This document shows, piece by piece, positions 29,895-40,300 of a stretch of DNA of 64,000 nt; positions within the stretch are counted from its first letter, which is position 1; every line of letters starts with the position of its first letter. A program made the position numbers and the translations under genes. Source of the DNA: Staphylococcus borealis (GTDB lineage: Bacteria > Bacillota > Bacilli > Staphylococcales > Staphylococcaceae); the NCBI RefSeq assembly GCF_001224225.1, contig NZ_CUEE01000008.1, positions 1 through 64,000 of the forward strand. Reading direction: 5' to 3'. The notes under the pieces are model-generated. The model saw only the letters and a program-made list of their open reading frames with translations, did no database searches and was not told the DNA's origin.

Positions 29895-32800
29895 TTATTT
29901 AACATTTTTTCTTCGCTTTGATATTAATAGTAAGAATAATCCACTAATTAAAGACAATTGAGTTAATGGTACAACATCTTCTACTTTTTTAATACCTGTA
30001 TTAGGTAATAAAGTATTTCCATTAAATTCTATTAATTTTAATTTAGAATTGACTCTAGGATTTTTATTTTTAGAAGCTTCTTTTTCTATTTTAGAAATTT
30101 TTTCAGTATTTTTCATTTTATTAAATTTAATATCGTTAAGTTTAGCTTCAGTTTCTTCAACAATTTGACTTAATTGAGTATCATGTGTAGCTTTATCAAT
30201 TCTTAATAATGAACTTTTAACAATATTATCTACAAGTGTCTTTAACTTATTCTTTTCTTCATTAGAAATATTTTGTGAATTCTCTATTTTTTCTACTATA
30301 TCCTTACCTTTACTTAAAATTACTTTTTTAGCGTTTAGTTTAGCTTTAGCTAAGGTATTTATTTGTGTAATTAACTTACTATATTTAATATCAATTGCTT
30401 TAACTTCTCTATTACTTTTCGCTTTTTTAATTTCTGCAAAAGCTTGATTTATTATTTGATCAATCTTATGTTTTGCACGCATTTTTTCTTCATCAGTTGC
30501 AGATTTATTTGAATCAATGATTGCTTTTTGCTTAGTTGCAATATCCATCAGATGTTTAAGTGCTTTATTTTTCGCAATAACTGTAGTTTGAACTTTGTTT
30601 ATATCCAATTTACCTTTACTTAAAGATGCATCAACTTCGCTATTGTTTAAAGATTTATCAATATTTTCTTTCGCAATTTTAATTACTTCGTCTACCTTTG
30701 CTTTCGCTGCTGCCTTTTCTTCGTCTGTCGCGTTTGGCGTTTGATCGATTTCCGTTTTCTTAGCTTCTGCTGCTTTGTCAATTGCTTGTTTTGCTTGTGC
30801 TTTTTTCTCAACCGTTGGTTGAACATTGTTAATTGAATCTACACCGTTTGCTTTTGCTGTATCTACACCTGCGTTATTTGTTGCTTGGTCTATCGCATTC
30901 TTAGCGTTACTTACAGCCTCATCGACTTTTGCTTTCGCTTCTGCCTTTTCTTCATCTGTGGCATTAGGCGTTTGATCGATTTCTGCTTTCTTTGCTTCGG
31001 CTGCTTTGTCAATTGCTGTTTTCGCTTCGTCTTTCTTAACAACCGTTGGTTGAACGTGATTAATTGACTCTACTCCAGATGCTTTTGCAGTGTCTACATC
31101 TGCGTTATTTGTTGCTTGATCTATCGCATTCTTAGCGTTACTTACAGCCTCATCGACTTTTGCTTTTGCTGTTGCTTTTTCTTCATCTGTTGCGTTTGGT
31201 GTTTGATCGATTTCTGCTTTCTTTGCTTGCGCTGCATTATCAATCGCTGCTTTTGCTTCGTCTTTCTTAACAACAATTGGTTGAACATGATTGATCGCGT
31301 CTACACCTGAAGATTTAGCAGTGTCTACACCTGTGTTATTTGTTGCTTGATCTATCGCATTTTTAGCTGATGTCACTGCTTCATCAACTTTCGCTTTGGC
31401 TGCTACTTTTTCTTCATCTGTCGCGTTTGGTGTTTGATCGATTGCTGCTTTCTTTGCTTGCGCTGCATTATCGATTGCTTGTTTTGCTTGTGCTTTTTTC
31501 TCAACCGTTGGTTGAACATGATTGATCGCGTCTACACCTGAAGATTTAGCAGTATCTACGCCTGTGTTATTTGTCGCTTGATCTATCGCGTTTTTAGCAG
31601 TTGTCACTGCTTCATCGACTTTCGCTTTGGCTGTTGCTTTTTCTTCTTCTGTTGCGTTTGGTGTTTGATCGATTTCTTCTTTCTTTGCTTGCGCTGCATT
31701 ATCGATTGCTGTTTTCGCTTCGTCTTTCTTAACAACACTTGGTTGAACATGATTGATCGCGTCTGCACCTGAAGATTTAGCAGTGTCTACATCTGTGTTA
31801 TTTGTTGCTTGATCTATCGCATTCTTAGCGTTACTTACAGCCTCATCGACTTTTGCTTTTGCTGTTGCTTTTTCTTCATCTGTGGCATTTGGTGTTTGAT
31901 CGATTTCTTCTTTCTTTGCTTGCGCTGCATTATCGATTGCTGTTTTCGCTTCGTCTTTCTTAACAACACTTGGTTGAACATGATTAATCGCGTCTACACC
32001 TGAAGATTTAGCAGTGTCTACACCTGCGTTATTTGTCGCTTGGTCTATCGCGTTTTTAGCAGTTGTCACTGCTTCATCGACTTTTGCTTTTGCTGTTGCT
32101 TTTTCTTCATCTGTTGCGTTTGGTGTTTGATCGATTGCTGCTTTCTTAGCACGAGCTGCTTCATCTATTGCGTTCTTTGCTTGTGCTTTTTTCTCAACCG
32201 TTGGTTGCACATTGTTGATTGAATCTACACCGTTTGTTTTTGCTGTATCTACACCTGCGTTATTTGTTGCTTGGTCTATCGCTGTTTTAGCGTTATTTAC
32301 CGCCTCATCGACTTTTGCTTTCGCTGCTGCCTTTTCTTCATCTGTCGCGTTTGGTGTTTGATCTATTTCTACTTTCTTAGCACGGGCTGCATTATCGATT
32401 GCTGTTTTCGCTTCGTCTTTCTTAACAACCGTTGGTTGCACATTGTTGATTGAATCTACACCGTTGGTTTTTGAAGTATCTACGTCAGCGTTATTTGTCG
32501 CTTGGTCTATCGCATTCTTCGCACTATTCACTGCTTCATCGACTTTCGCTTTTGCAGCTGCTTTTTCTTCATCTGTGGCATTTGGTGTTTGATCGATCTC
32601 TGCTTTCTTTGCTTGTGCTGCATTATCAATCGCTGTTTTCGCTTCATCTTTCTTAACAACACTTGGTTGAACATGATTGATCGCGTCTACACCTGAAGAT
32701 TTAGCAGTTTCTACACCTGCGTTATTTGTCGCTTGGTCTATCGCGTTTTTAGCAGTTGTCACTGCTTCATCGACTTTTGCTTTTGCTGTTGCTTTTTCTT

Positions 32801-35800
32801 CATCTGTTGCGTTTGGTGTTTGATCGATTTCTGCTTTCTTAGCACGAGCTGCTTCATCTATTGCGTTTTTTGCTTGGGCTTTTTTCTCAACCGTTGGTTG
32901 CACATTGTTGATTGAATCTACACCGTTTGTTTTTGCTGCATCTACACCGGCATTATTTGTCGCTTGGTCTATTGCTGCTTTCGTATTATTCACTGCCTCA
33001 TCGACTTTCGCTTTCGCTGCTGCCTTCTCTTCGTCCGTCGCGTTTGGCGTTTGATCGATTTCTGCTTTCTTTGCTTGCGCTGCATTATCAATCGCTGCTT
33101 TTGCTTCGTCTTTCTTAACAACCGTTGGTTGCACATTGTTGATTGAATCTACACCGTTTGTTTTTGCTGTATCTACGTCAGCGTTATTTGTCGCTTGGTC
33201 TATCGCATTCTTAGCGTTACTTACAGCCTCATCGACTTTTGCTTTTGCTGTTGCTTTTTCTTCATCTGTTGCGTTTGGTGTTTGATCGATTGCTGCTTTC
33301 TTTGCTTGCGCTGCATTATCAATCGCTGTTTTCGCTTCATCTTTCTTAACAACACTTGGTTGAACATGATTGATCGCGTCTACACCTGAAGATTTAGAAG
33401 TATCTACGCCTGTGTTATTTGTTGCTTGATCTATCGCATTTTTAGCAGTTGTCACTGCTTCATCAACTTTCGCTTTGGCTGCTGCCTTTTCTTCGTCCGT
33501 CGCGTTTGGCGTTTGATCGATTTCTGCTTTCTTTGCTTGCGCTGCATTATCGATTGCTGCTTTTGCTTCGTCTTTCTTAACAACCGTTGGTTGAACATGA
33601 TTGATTGCGTCTATACCTGAAGATTTAGCAGTGTCTACACCTGCGTTATTTGTCGCTTGGTCTATCGCATTCTTCGCACTATTCACTGCTTCATCGACTT
33701 TCGCTGCTGCCTTCTCTTCATCTGTCGCGTTTGGCGTTTGATCGATTTCTGCTTTCTTAGCTTCGGCTGCTTTGTCAATTGCTGTTTTCGCTTCGTCTTT
33801 CTTAACAACCGTTGGTTGGACTTGATTAATTGACTCTACTCCAGATCCTTTTGCAGTGTCTACGCCTGCGTTATTTGTTGCTTGATCTATCGCATTTTTA
33901 GCAGTTGTCACTGCTTCATCGACTTTCGCTTTGGCTGCTGCCTTTTCTTCGTCCGTTGCGTTTGGTGCTTGATCGATTTCTGCTTTTTTAGCACGGGCTA
34001 CTTCATCTATTGCTGTTTTTGCTTGTGCTTTTTTCTCAACTGTTGGTTGGACGTTATTAATGGCGTCTGTTCCTTCAGTTTTCGCTGTATCTACGCCTGC
34101 GTTATTTGTCGCTTGGTCTATTGCATTCTTCGCATTACTTACAGCCTCATCGACTTTTGCTTTTGCTGCTGCCTTTTCTTCATCTGTCGCGTTTGGTGTT
34201 TGATCGATTTCTACTTTCTTAGCACGGGCTGCTTCATCTATTGCTGTTTTTGCATCGTCTTTTTTTACAACCACTGGTTGGACTTGATTAATTGCATCTA
34301 AACCAGATGATTTTGCTGCATCTACACCGGCATTATTTGTCGCTTGGTCTATTGCTGCTTTCGTATTATTCACTGCCTCGTCGACTTTTGCTTTTGCTGC
34401 TGCTTTTTCTTCGTCTGTGGCATTTGGTGTTCTATCTATTTCAGATTTCTTCGCATTTGCTTGATCTATTATTGCTTGTCTAGCAAGATTCTTTTTAACA
34501 GCGTTAACTTGTACATCATTGATTTTGTTAACTGCATTCTCTTTTGCAGTCGTAACATCAGTATTATGCACACCTCGCTCTATATTTAATCGTGCTTGAT
34601 TAGCAATTTCATCAATTTTTGCTTTCGCTTCATTTTTTTCTTCAATGGTTGCATTAGTATCGTTATCAATTACGGACTTTTTAGAAGCAATAGCCCTTTC
34701 TAATTCTTGTTTCATATTATTTCTATGAACTGAGTTAGGAACAATTTGACCAATATGGTTAGTATTTGAAGTTTGAGCTGTTTCAACTAACTGATTAGTT
34801 GTTGCATTTCTCACATCATTAGTCGCATTAATGAGCGCTTCATTAACACTTGTTTTAGCTGTTTCTCTTTCTTCAAATGTTGCGTTTGTATCATTCTCAA
34901 TTTCAATTAGTTTTTCATTGGCTTTATCTTGCAACGCTTGTATCGCTTGTTGCTTAATTGTTGGAATAACATCTATAGGATCAATATCAACTACCGATTG
35001 ATTCTTTCTTTCTGAAATTTCATTAGTATTAGATGCACTTTCAATATCTCTATTTTTTTCGTCCAAAGTTGCTTTTAAAAGTGTTAAAGCAGCATCTTTT
35101 TCTTCTCTAGTCGCATCATTATTATTATTAATTGCTGCTTTACGCGACTCTGCAACTTGATCTATATCTAGTTTTGCTCTTTCTTTATCTAATTTTAAAG
35201 TTAAATCATTAATAGTTGCTTGATTTTTTCTTTCACTTATAGGCGTATCATCGTTTTCATTTAAAATTTGACGTGATGCATTTAGAACATTTTGCATCGA
35301 TGACCAAGCTTCTTGTGAATAATCATGTTGGTTTAAATGCTCTATTTGAGCAGATATTTCATTAAATTTCTCTTGTAAAGCAGTTTTATACATTTCGACA
35401 GTAACAGATTGTGTTTCAACATTAATATTACCTTTTCTTTGATCTGATTCAGTTTTTATATACTCGTTATTACCACCATATCTAAAATAGTTATCATCGG
35501 CATTCAAACCAAAATCACGACTTCCATTTCTTCTATTCATATTTATACCATCAGTAGCATAAACTAATGTTGCATCGAAATCCTTTTTAATAGGTTCTGA
35601 AGTCGGTAATGAAACAGTATAAGCAATGTTTTTAATCGCTCCTGGCTCTATTCTATCTACATTTAATGTTAACAATCTAGTGGATGTATTATAACTTGCT
35701 CTAGCATTTTGAGCTGAAATAAATTGAGCTCCTTCTGGTAAAATTACTTTATATTGCGTTTTATTCGAACGGGAGTGTCCTTTATTTTCTAATGCGACAT

Positions 35801-37016
35801 TTAGTGTAGTATTTACTGTAGTTGCAATAGATGAAGGGGATGTAACTTTATATTGTGTTTCTGTAGTAGTTGCTTTTAAGTATGCACCACTATTTACTTT
35901 CACATCTGCTAATCCACTTCCACCAAAATTATTATTACCTTTTAAAAGTCTACCGCCATTTGCACTTTCATAACTTCTTTTTTCATGTGTTTCAAACATA
36001 AATCTTAGTCTTGAAACATTGTTAGGCACATTAAATACACCTGTAAATACACCAAATGATTTACCAGCTGTATTAGGTCTACCTGCGTAAAGTAAATCAG
36101 TAGGATTATTCGCATCATAGATTGATACTTTAACACCATTGATACCTTGTGTATTACCCATCGAAGTACCCATGAAATTTAGTTGAATTTCTGATCCTGG
36201 CGTAACATCTATATCTTGGTATATTGGACCAACAGTCTTATCTGCTGCTACCCCACTAACATTACTTGGATATTTGGATAATACTGCGGCAATTTTATTT
36301 TTAGTTTTATCAAAAACATAAGGATTGTAAGGTGGTAATGCTTTAGGTCCCCATATAAGTGGTATTACTGTTTGATCGTTATCTTTGACATGCCATCCTG
36401 TAATCTTACTTGCCTGATTCATTTCAGACACAGTTTGATTCGTAGGAATAACTGCTCCATTAGACGTATCCGTAAAAGTACCGTTAACAATTTGACCAGA
36501 ATTGGTTTCATTTAAACTCATTTGATCTTGATTATTTGTAACAATTGTATCAGTAGAACGTTTAGTTCTTTTATGTACTAAATTATTTTTATTTACAGTA
36601 ATATGATTACTTTCATTTTTCAAAAGATTTTCAGTAGTTGGATTGCCTTCATTAGAAACCGTACTTTGATTGTTATCTCTAGATAAGTTGTTTGTTTCTC
36701 GATTATCTATGTTTTTGGGATCATTAATATTTTCTACTTTAGATTTAATTTCATTGTTAATCTTTTGATTAGTTACTAAATCGTTAACAGATCCATTATT
36801 ATTTTCAGAATCTATGTATTTATCATTATTATTTATTGATTTATCAATGGTTTGAGATTTAACATTTTGTGAGGTAGTTTGCGAAGAATTACTTTCTTCC
36901 TCTTGAGTTGCTGCATGACCTGGGTGTGATAAGAAAGTCAGTGTAGCTATAACAGTGGAAAATATTCCTACACTAAATTTACGAATACTAAATTTCTGTT
37001 TTTTAAAAAGATTCAT
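29895..37016 (-). CDS. SasC-like LPXTG surface protein with DUF1542 repeats, downstream copy
   Basis: This is a cell-wall-anchored giant, probably an adhesin in aggregation or biofilm growth like SasC. At 2373 residues it has a YSIRK-type signal peptide (MNLFKKQKFSIRKFSVGIFS; cleavage probably after GHA). A low-complexity region leads to a globular N-domain (about 170-510, with SGQIVNGTFTDTSNG and VGPIYQDIDVTPGSEI), then a FIVAR-like segment. A few diverged DUF1542 units precede 17 nearly uniform 77-residue units, then more diverged ones. The sorting signal is LPNTG, a hydrophobic span and KRRKNVK. Start is ATG 37014-37016 behind AAGGAGG; a 31-codon in-frame extension lacks a ribosome site. 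It is paralogous to the adjacent frameshifted gene. Confidence 0.93.
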   Translation of the reverse strand: MNLFKKQKFSIRKFSVGIFSTVIATLTFLSHPGHAATQEEESNSSQTTSQNVKSQTIDKSINNNDKYIDSENNNGSVNDLVTNQKINNEIKSKVENINDPKNIDNRETNNLSRDNNQSTVSNEGNPTTENLLKNESNHITVNKNNLVHKRTKRSTDTIVTNNQDQMSLNETNSGQIVNGTFTDTSNGAVIPTNQTVSEMNQASKITGWHVKDNDQTVIPLIWGPKALPPYNPYVFDKTKNKIAAVLSKYPSNVSGVAADKTVGPIYQDIDVTPGSEIQLNFMGTSMGNTQGINGVKVSIYDANNPTDLLYAGRPNTAGKSFGVFTGVFNVPNNVSRLRFMFETHEKRSYESANGGRLLKGNNNFGGSGLADVKVNSGAYLKATTTETQYKVTSPSSIATTVNTTLNVALENKGHSRSNKTQYKVILPEGAQFISAQNARASYNTSTRLLTLNVDRIEPGAIKNIAYTVSLPTSEPIKKDFDATLVYATDGINMNRRNGSRDFGLNADDNYFRYGGNNEYIKTESDQRKGNINVETQSVTVEMYKTALQEKFNEISAQIEHLNQHDYSQEAWSSMQNVLNASRQILNENDDTPISERKNQATINDLTLKLDKERAKLDIDQVAESRKAAINNNNDATREEKDAALTLLKATLDEKNRDIESASNTNEISERKNQSVVDIDPIDVIPTIKQQAIQALQDKANEKLIEIENDTNATFEERETAKTSVNEALINATNDVRNATTNQLVETAQTSNTNHIGQIVPNSVHRNNMKQELERAIASKKSVIDNDTNATIEEKNEAKAKIDEIANQARLNIERGVHNTDVTTAKENAVNKINDVQVNAVKKNLARQAIIDQANAKKSEIDRTPNATDEEKAAAKAKVDEAVNNTKAAIDQATNNAGVDAAKSSGLDAINQVQPVVVKKDDAKTAIDEAARAKKVEIDQTPNATDEEKAAAKAKVDEAVSNAKNAIDQATNNAGVDTAKTEGTDAINNVQPTVEKKAQAKTAIDEVARAKKAEIDQAPNATDEEKAAAKAKVDEAVTTAKNAIDQATNNAGVDTAKGSGVESINQVQPTVVKKDEAKTAIDKAAEAKKAEIDQTPNATDEEKAAAKVDEAVNSAKNAIDQATNNAGVDTAKSSGIDAINHVQPTVVKKDEAKAAIDNAAQAKKAEIDQTPNATDEEKAAAKAKVDEAVTTAKNAIDQATNNTGVDTSKSSGVDAINHVQPSVVKKDEAKTAIDNAAQAKKAAIDQTPNATDEEKATAKAKVDEAVSNAKNAIDQATNNADVDTAKTNGVDSINNVQPTVVKKDEAKAAIDNAAQAKKAEIDQTPNATDEEKAAAKAKVDEAVNNTKAAIDQATNNAGVDAAKTNGVDSINNVQPTVEKKAQAKNAIDEAARAKKAEIDQTPNATDEEKATAKAKVDEAVTTAKNAIDQATNNAGVETAKSSGVDAINHVQPSVVKKDEAKTAIDNAAQAKKAEIDQTPNATDEEKAAAKAKVDEAVNSAKNAIDQATNNADVDTSKTNGVDSINNVQPTVVKKDEAKTAIDNAARAKKVEIDQTPNATDEEKAAAKAKVDEAVNNAKTAIDQATNNAGVDTAKTNGVDSINNVQPTVEKKAQAKNAIDEAARAKKAAIDQTPNATDEEKATAKAKVDEAVTTAKNAIDQATNNAGVDTAKSSGVDAINHVQPSVVKKDEAKTAIDNAAQAKKEEIDQTPNATDEEKATAKAKVDEAVSNAKNAIDQATNNTDVDTAKSSGADAINHVQPSVVKKDEAKTAIDNAAQAKKEEIDQTPNATEEEKATAKAKVDEAVTTAKNAIDQATNNTGVDTAKSSGVDAINHVQPTVEKKAQAKQAIDNAAQAKKAAIDQTPNATDEEKVAAKAKVDEAVTSAKNAIDQATNNTGVDTAKSSGVDAINHVQPIVVKKDEAKAAIDNAAQAKKAEIDQTPNATDEEKATAKAKVDEAVSNAKNAIDQATNNADVDTAKASGVESINHVQPTVVKKDEAKTAIDKAAEAKKAEIDQTPNATDEEKAEAKAKVDEAVSNAKNAIDQATNNAGVDTAKANGVDSINNVQPTVEKKAQAKQAIDKAAEAKKTEIDQTPNATDEEKAAAKAKVDEVIKIAKENIDKSLNNSEVDASLSKGKLDINKVQTTVIAKNKALKHLMDIATKQKAIIDSNKSATDEEKMRAKHKIDQIINQAFAEIKKAKSNREVKAIDIKYSKLITQINTLAKAKLNAKKVILSKGKDIVEKIENSQNISNEEKNKLKTLVDNIVKSSLLRIDKATHDTQLSQIVEETEAKLNDIKFNKMKNTEKISKIEKEASKNKNPRVNSKLKLIEFNGNTLLPNTGIKKVEDVVPLTQLSLISGLFLLLISKRRKNVK
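30650..34480 (-). repeat. Array of seventeen 231-bp DUF1542 coding repeats
   Basis: Seventeen units of 77 codons centre on IDQTPNATDEEK and AIDQATNNAGVDTAK. The first marker (near 34427) and the last (near 30737) are 3690 bp apart, which is 16 x 231 minus 6. The missing 6 bp is one unit lacking two codons near 33705. Units differ at few positions, so the array is recent or kept uniform by recombination. Confidence 0.92.
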
Positions 37017-37302
37017 TATTGTCCTCCTTGATGTTCTTGTCTTGTTGTAATAGTAATAATGAATAATAATGAGTGTTGCTATTAAATTGTATGATATGAT
37101 TTTATGCAATTGTTATCATACTTTTTATAATATCATCATTCATCTAAAATAACCAGAATAAATTTTTCATTACATAAGATTTTCACATAACATAAATCTT
37201 TAAAAAATTATATTTTAAATCATTATATGTTTTTTGCAAATGAATAATAAAAAATCAGACCCCACAATTTTGTGAAGTCTGATTTCCAATTTAACTCATT
37301 GA
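37017..37302 (-). other. Promoter region between the two sasC-like genes
   Basis: This 286-bp A/T-rich gap holds the ribosome site and presumed promoter of the downstream sasC-like gene. At its right end is the terminator of the upstream copy (37252-37285). The two genes are therefore probably transcribed separately. Confidence 0.55.
37252..37285 (-). terminator. Terminator of the upstream sasC copy
   Basis: The outer arms AAATCAGAC (37252-37260) and GTCTGATTT (37277-37285) enclose a nearly self-complementary CACAATTTTGTG. T-rich sequence follows on the minus strand. It lies 17 bp past the stop. Confidence 0.75.
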
Positions 37303-40300
37303 TCAATTATTTTCTTTGTTTCTTTTTCTATTTTTCAAGAATAAGAATAAACCACTTATCAACGCTAAACCTGCTAAAGGTGATTGATTTTGACTTTCTT
37401 TACCAGTACTTGGTAATTTAATAGACCCTTTGTTGTTACCTGAGCTAGTATTATAATTATCACCTGAATTATTATTATTTCTATCTCCACCATTATTATT
37501 GCCACTTGGTAAATATTCCTTACCTTTTGAACTTAATGGATTAACTTTTTCAATATCTTCAATGGCTTTATTTGTAATTGCATCAACGTCGTTGTTATTA
37601 ATATCATTTTCCAATTTTTCTAAAGCATTTTTAACAATTTCATCAATCATGTTTTTAGCTTTATTTTTTTGTTCATCTGTTAAACCATTTAGATTATCAA
37701 TTTTAGCTTTTTGTTTTCTCGCTATATTTAAAATATTTTTTCTAGCCTGTGGCTTTTTAACAATTTTGATTTTAACTTCTTTTATTTTAGAAGTGAAATT
37801 AACTTGAACTTTATCAACATCGTCATTAGTATTTGCATTATCTATTGCTCTATTAGCCTTATCAATTATTTTATCAACCTCTGCTTTTGCTGCATCTTTT
37901 TCTTCTTTAGTTGCATTGTGATTTTTATCGATTTCGGCTTTCTTAGCTTTTGCTTGATCTAAAAGCGTTTGTTTCGCAACAGTTTTCTTAGTAGTATCTG
38001 GTTGAATTTTTTTGATAATATCGCTACTACTATTTTTAGCTTGATCTACTTCGTCATTTGTAGTTCCTTGATCTATATTATCTTTTGCTTTTTTAGCTTC
38101 TTCGTCGACTTTAGCTTTTGCAGTGTCTTTTTCTTCTTTAGTTGCATTGTGATTTTTGTCGATTTCGGCTTTCTTAGCACGTACTAATTCATCGATTGCT
38201 TTTTTAGCTTCGTCTTTTTTCACTACTTCAACTACAACACTATTAATGCCATTTGTTCCTTTATTTTTAACCTGATCAACATCACTATTTGTAATAGCTT
38301 GATCTATTTCTTTTTTAGCTTTAGTGACTTCTTCATCTACTTTAGCTTTTGCTGCATCTTTCTCTTCTTTTGTTGCATTTGGTGTTTGATCGATTAACTC
38401 TTTTTTAGCTTTAGCTACTTCATCTATAGCATTTTTAGCTTCAGGTTTTTTAACTGTTTCAGGTTCAATTGGTGTTATAGCTGTATGGCCGTTATTTTTT
38501 GCTTGGTCAACTCCGTCGTTAGTTGTTGCTTGATCTATAGCACTCTTAGCTTTAGTAACTTCTTCATCTACTTTTGTTTTTGCTACATCTTTTTCTTCTT
38601 GAGTTGCATTTGTGTTATTATCAATTGCTTGCTTCTTAGCTTTAGCAACTTCGTCAATTGTACGTTTTGCTTCTGACTTTTTAACTATTTCAGGTTGAAT
38701 AGATGTAATAGTATTAACGCCTTGAGTTTTAGCTTGATCTACTGTTTCATTTGTTGTCGAATTATCAATAGATTGTTTTGCTTTTGTTGCTTCTTCATCT
38801 ACTTTTGCTTTCGCTGCATCTTTCTCTTCTTTAGTAGCTTCTTGATTTTGATCAATTTCGGCTTTTTTAGCAGTCACCGCTTCATCGATTGCTTGTTTTG
38901 CTTCTGCTTTTTTAACAACTTCTGGTTGGATTTTTGCTATAGCTGAAGCGCCGTCTGTTTTAGCTTGATCTACATCATTATTTGTTGATGATTGGTCAAT
39001 GCTATTTTTTGCTTTTGTTGCTTCTTCATCTACTTTTGCTTTCGCTGCGTCTTTCTCTTCTTTAGTAGCTTCTTGGTTTTGATCAATTTCGGCTTTTTTA
39101 GCAGTCACTGCATCATCAATTGCTTGTTTTGCTTCTGCTTTTTTAACAACTTCTGGTTGGATAGATGAAATTGTTGTTTCACCTGATGTTTTAACTTGAT
39201 CTACATCATTATTAGTAGAAGCTTGATCAATCGCTGCTTTTGCTTTTGTTGCTTCTTCATCTACTTTTGTTTTAGCAGCATCTTTTTCTTCTTGAGTAGC
39301 ATTTTCATTATTATCAATTTCTTGTTTTTTAGCTGATACTGCCACATCGATTGCTTGTTTCGCCTCAGCTTTTTTAATAGTTTTTGGTTCTATTGAAGAA
39401 ATTATTGTAGTTCCATTCGTTTTTGCTTGGTCAACATCATTATTTGTAACGGCTTTATCTATAGCTGATTTAGCTTTTGTTACTTCTTCGTCAACTTTTG
39501 CTTTGGCTGCGTCTTTCTCTTCTTGTGTAGCATTAGAAACTTGGTCAATTTTAGCTTTTTTAGCTGTAGCAGCATCATCGATTGCTTGTTTCGCCTCAGC
39601 TTTTTTAATTGCTTCAGGTTGAATTTTGTTAATAGCAGTTATTTCATTATCTCTAGTTTCATGTACAGCATCATTAGTGCTTGCTTGATCAATAGCTTGT
39701 TTTGCTTTAGTTGCCTCTTCATCTACTTTTGCTTTGGCTGCGTCTTTTTCTTCTTGTGTAGTAGTGCCATCTTGATCAATTGTATTCTTTTTAGCTGTTA
39801 CAGTTTCATCTATTGCTTGTTTTGCTTTAATTTTTTCAATTGACTCTGGTTGGATATTATGAATCGTGTTAACACCATTGTCTTTTGCTTGATCTACACC
39901 ATCATTTGTTGTTGCTTGATCAATTGCTGCTTTGGCTTTAGTGACTTCTTCATCCACTTTTGCTTTGGCTGCATCTTTTTCTTCTTGTGTTGCTGTAGGG
40001 TGTTGGTCAATTTCTTGCTTCTTAGCAGTTGCTGCATCGTCAATTGCTTGTTTCGCTGTAGATTTTTTAACTGCATCTACTTGAATACCTGCAATTGTAG
40101 TAGTTTCTGAATTTTGAACTTGATCTACATCATTATTAGTATTTGCTCGCGTAATTGCATCCTTAGCTTTTTGTACTTCAGCATCTACTCTTGCTTTGGC
40201 TGCGTCTTTTTCTTCTTGTGTAGCGGTTGGATGCTGATCAATTTCATTTTTTCTTAGCTATCGCTGCATCATCGATTGCTTTTCTAGCGGCAGCTTTTTT

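Noticed and set aside
30650..34480. CRISPR-like regular repeats
   Set aside because: Units are 231 bp, in frame, translate to DUF1542 domains and have no unique spacers.
30885..34589. Many plus-strand ORFs of 60-139 codons spaced 231 bp apart, rich in Cys, Phe and Ile
   Set aside because: They are antisense shadows of the DUF1542 repeats. Their spacing equals the repeat period, and they have no ribosome sites of their own.
40244..40253. Programmed ribosomal frameshifting at the A6 tract of sasC
   Set aside because: The tract is followed directly by the TGA, but I see no stimulatory hairpin or upstream Shine-Dalgarno-like element at the right distance, and SasC is normally a single frame. 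Mutation or read error is simpler.
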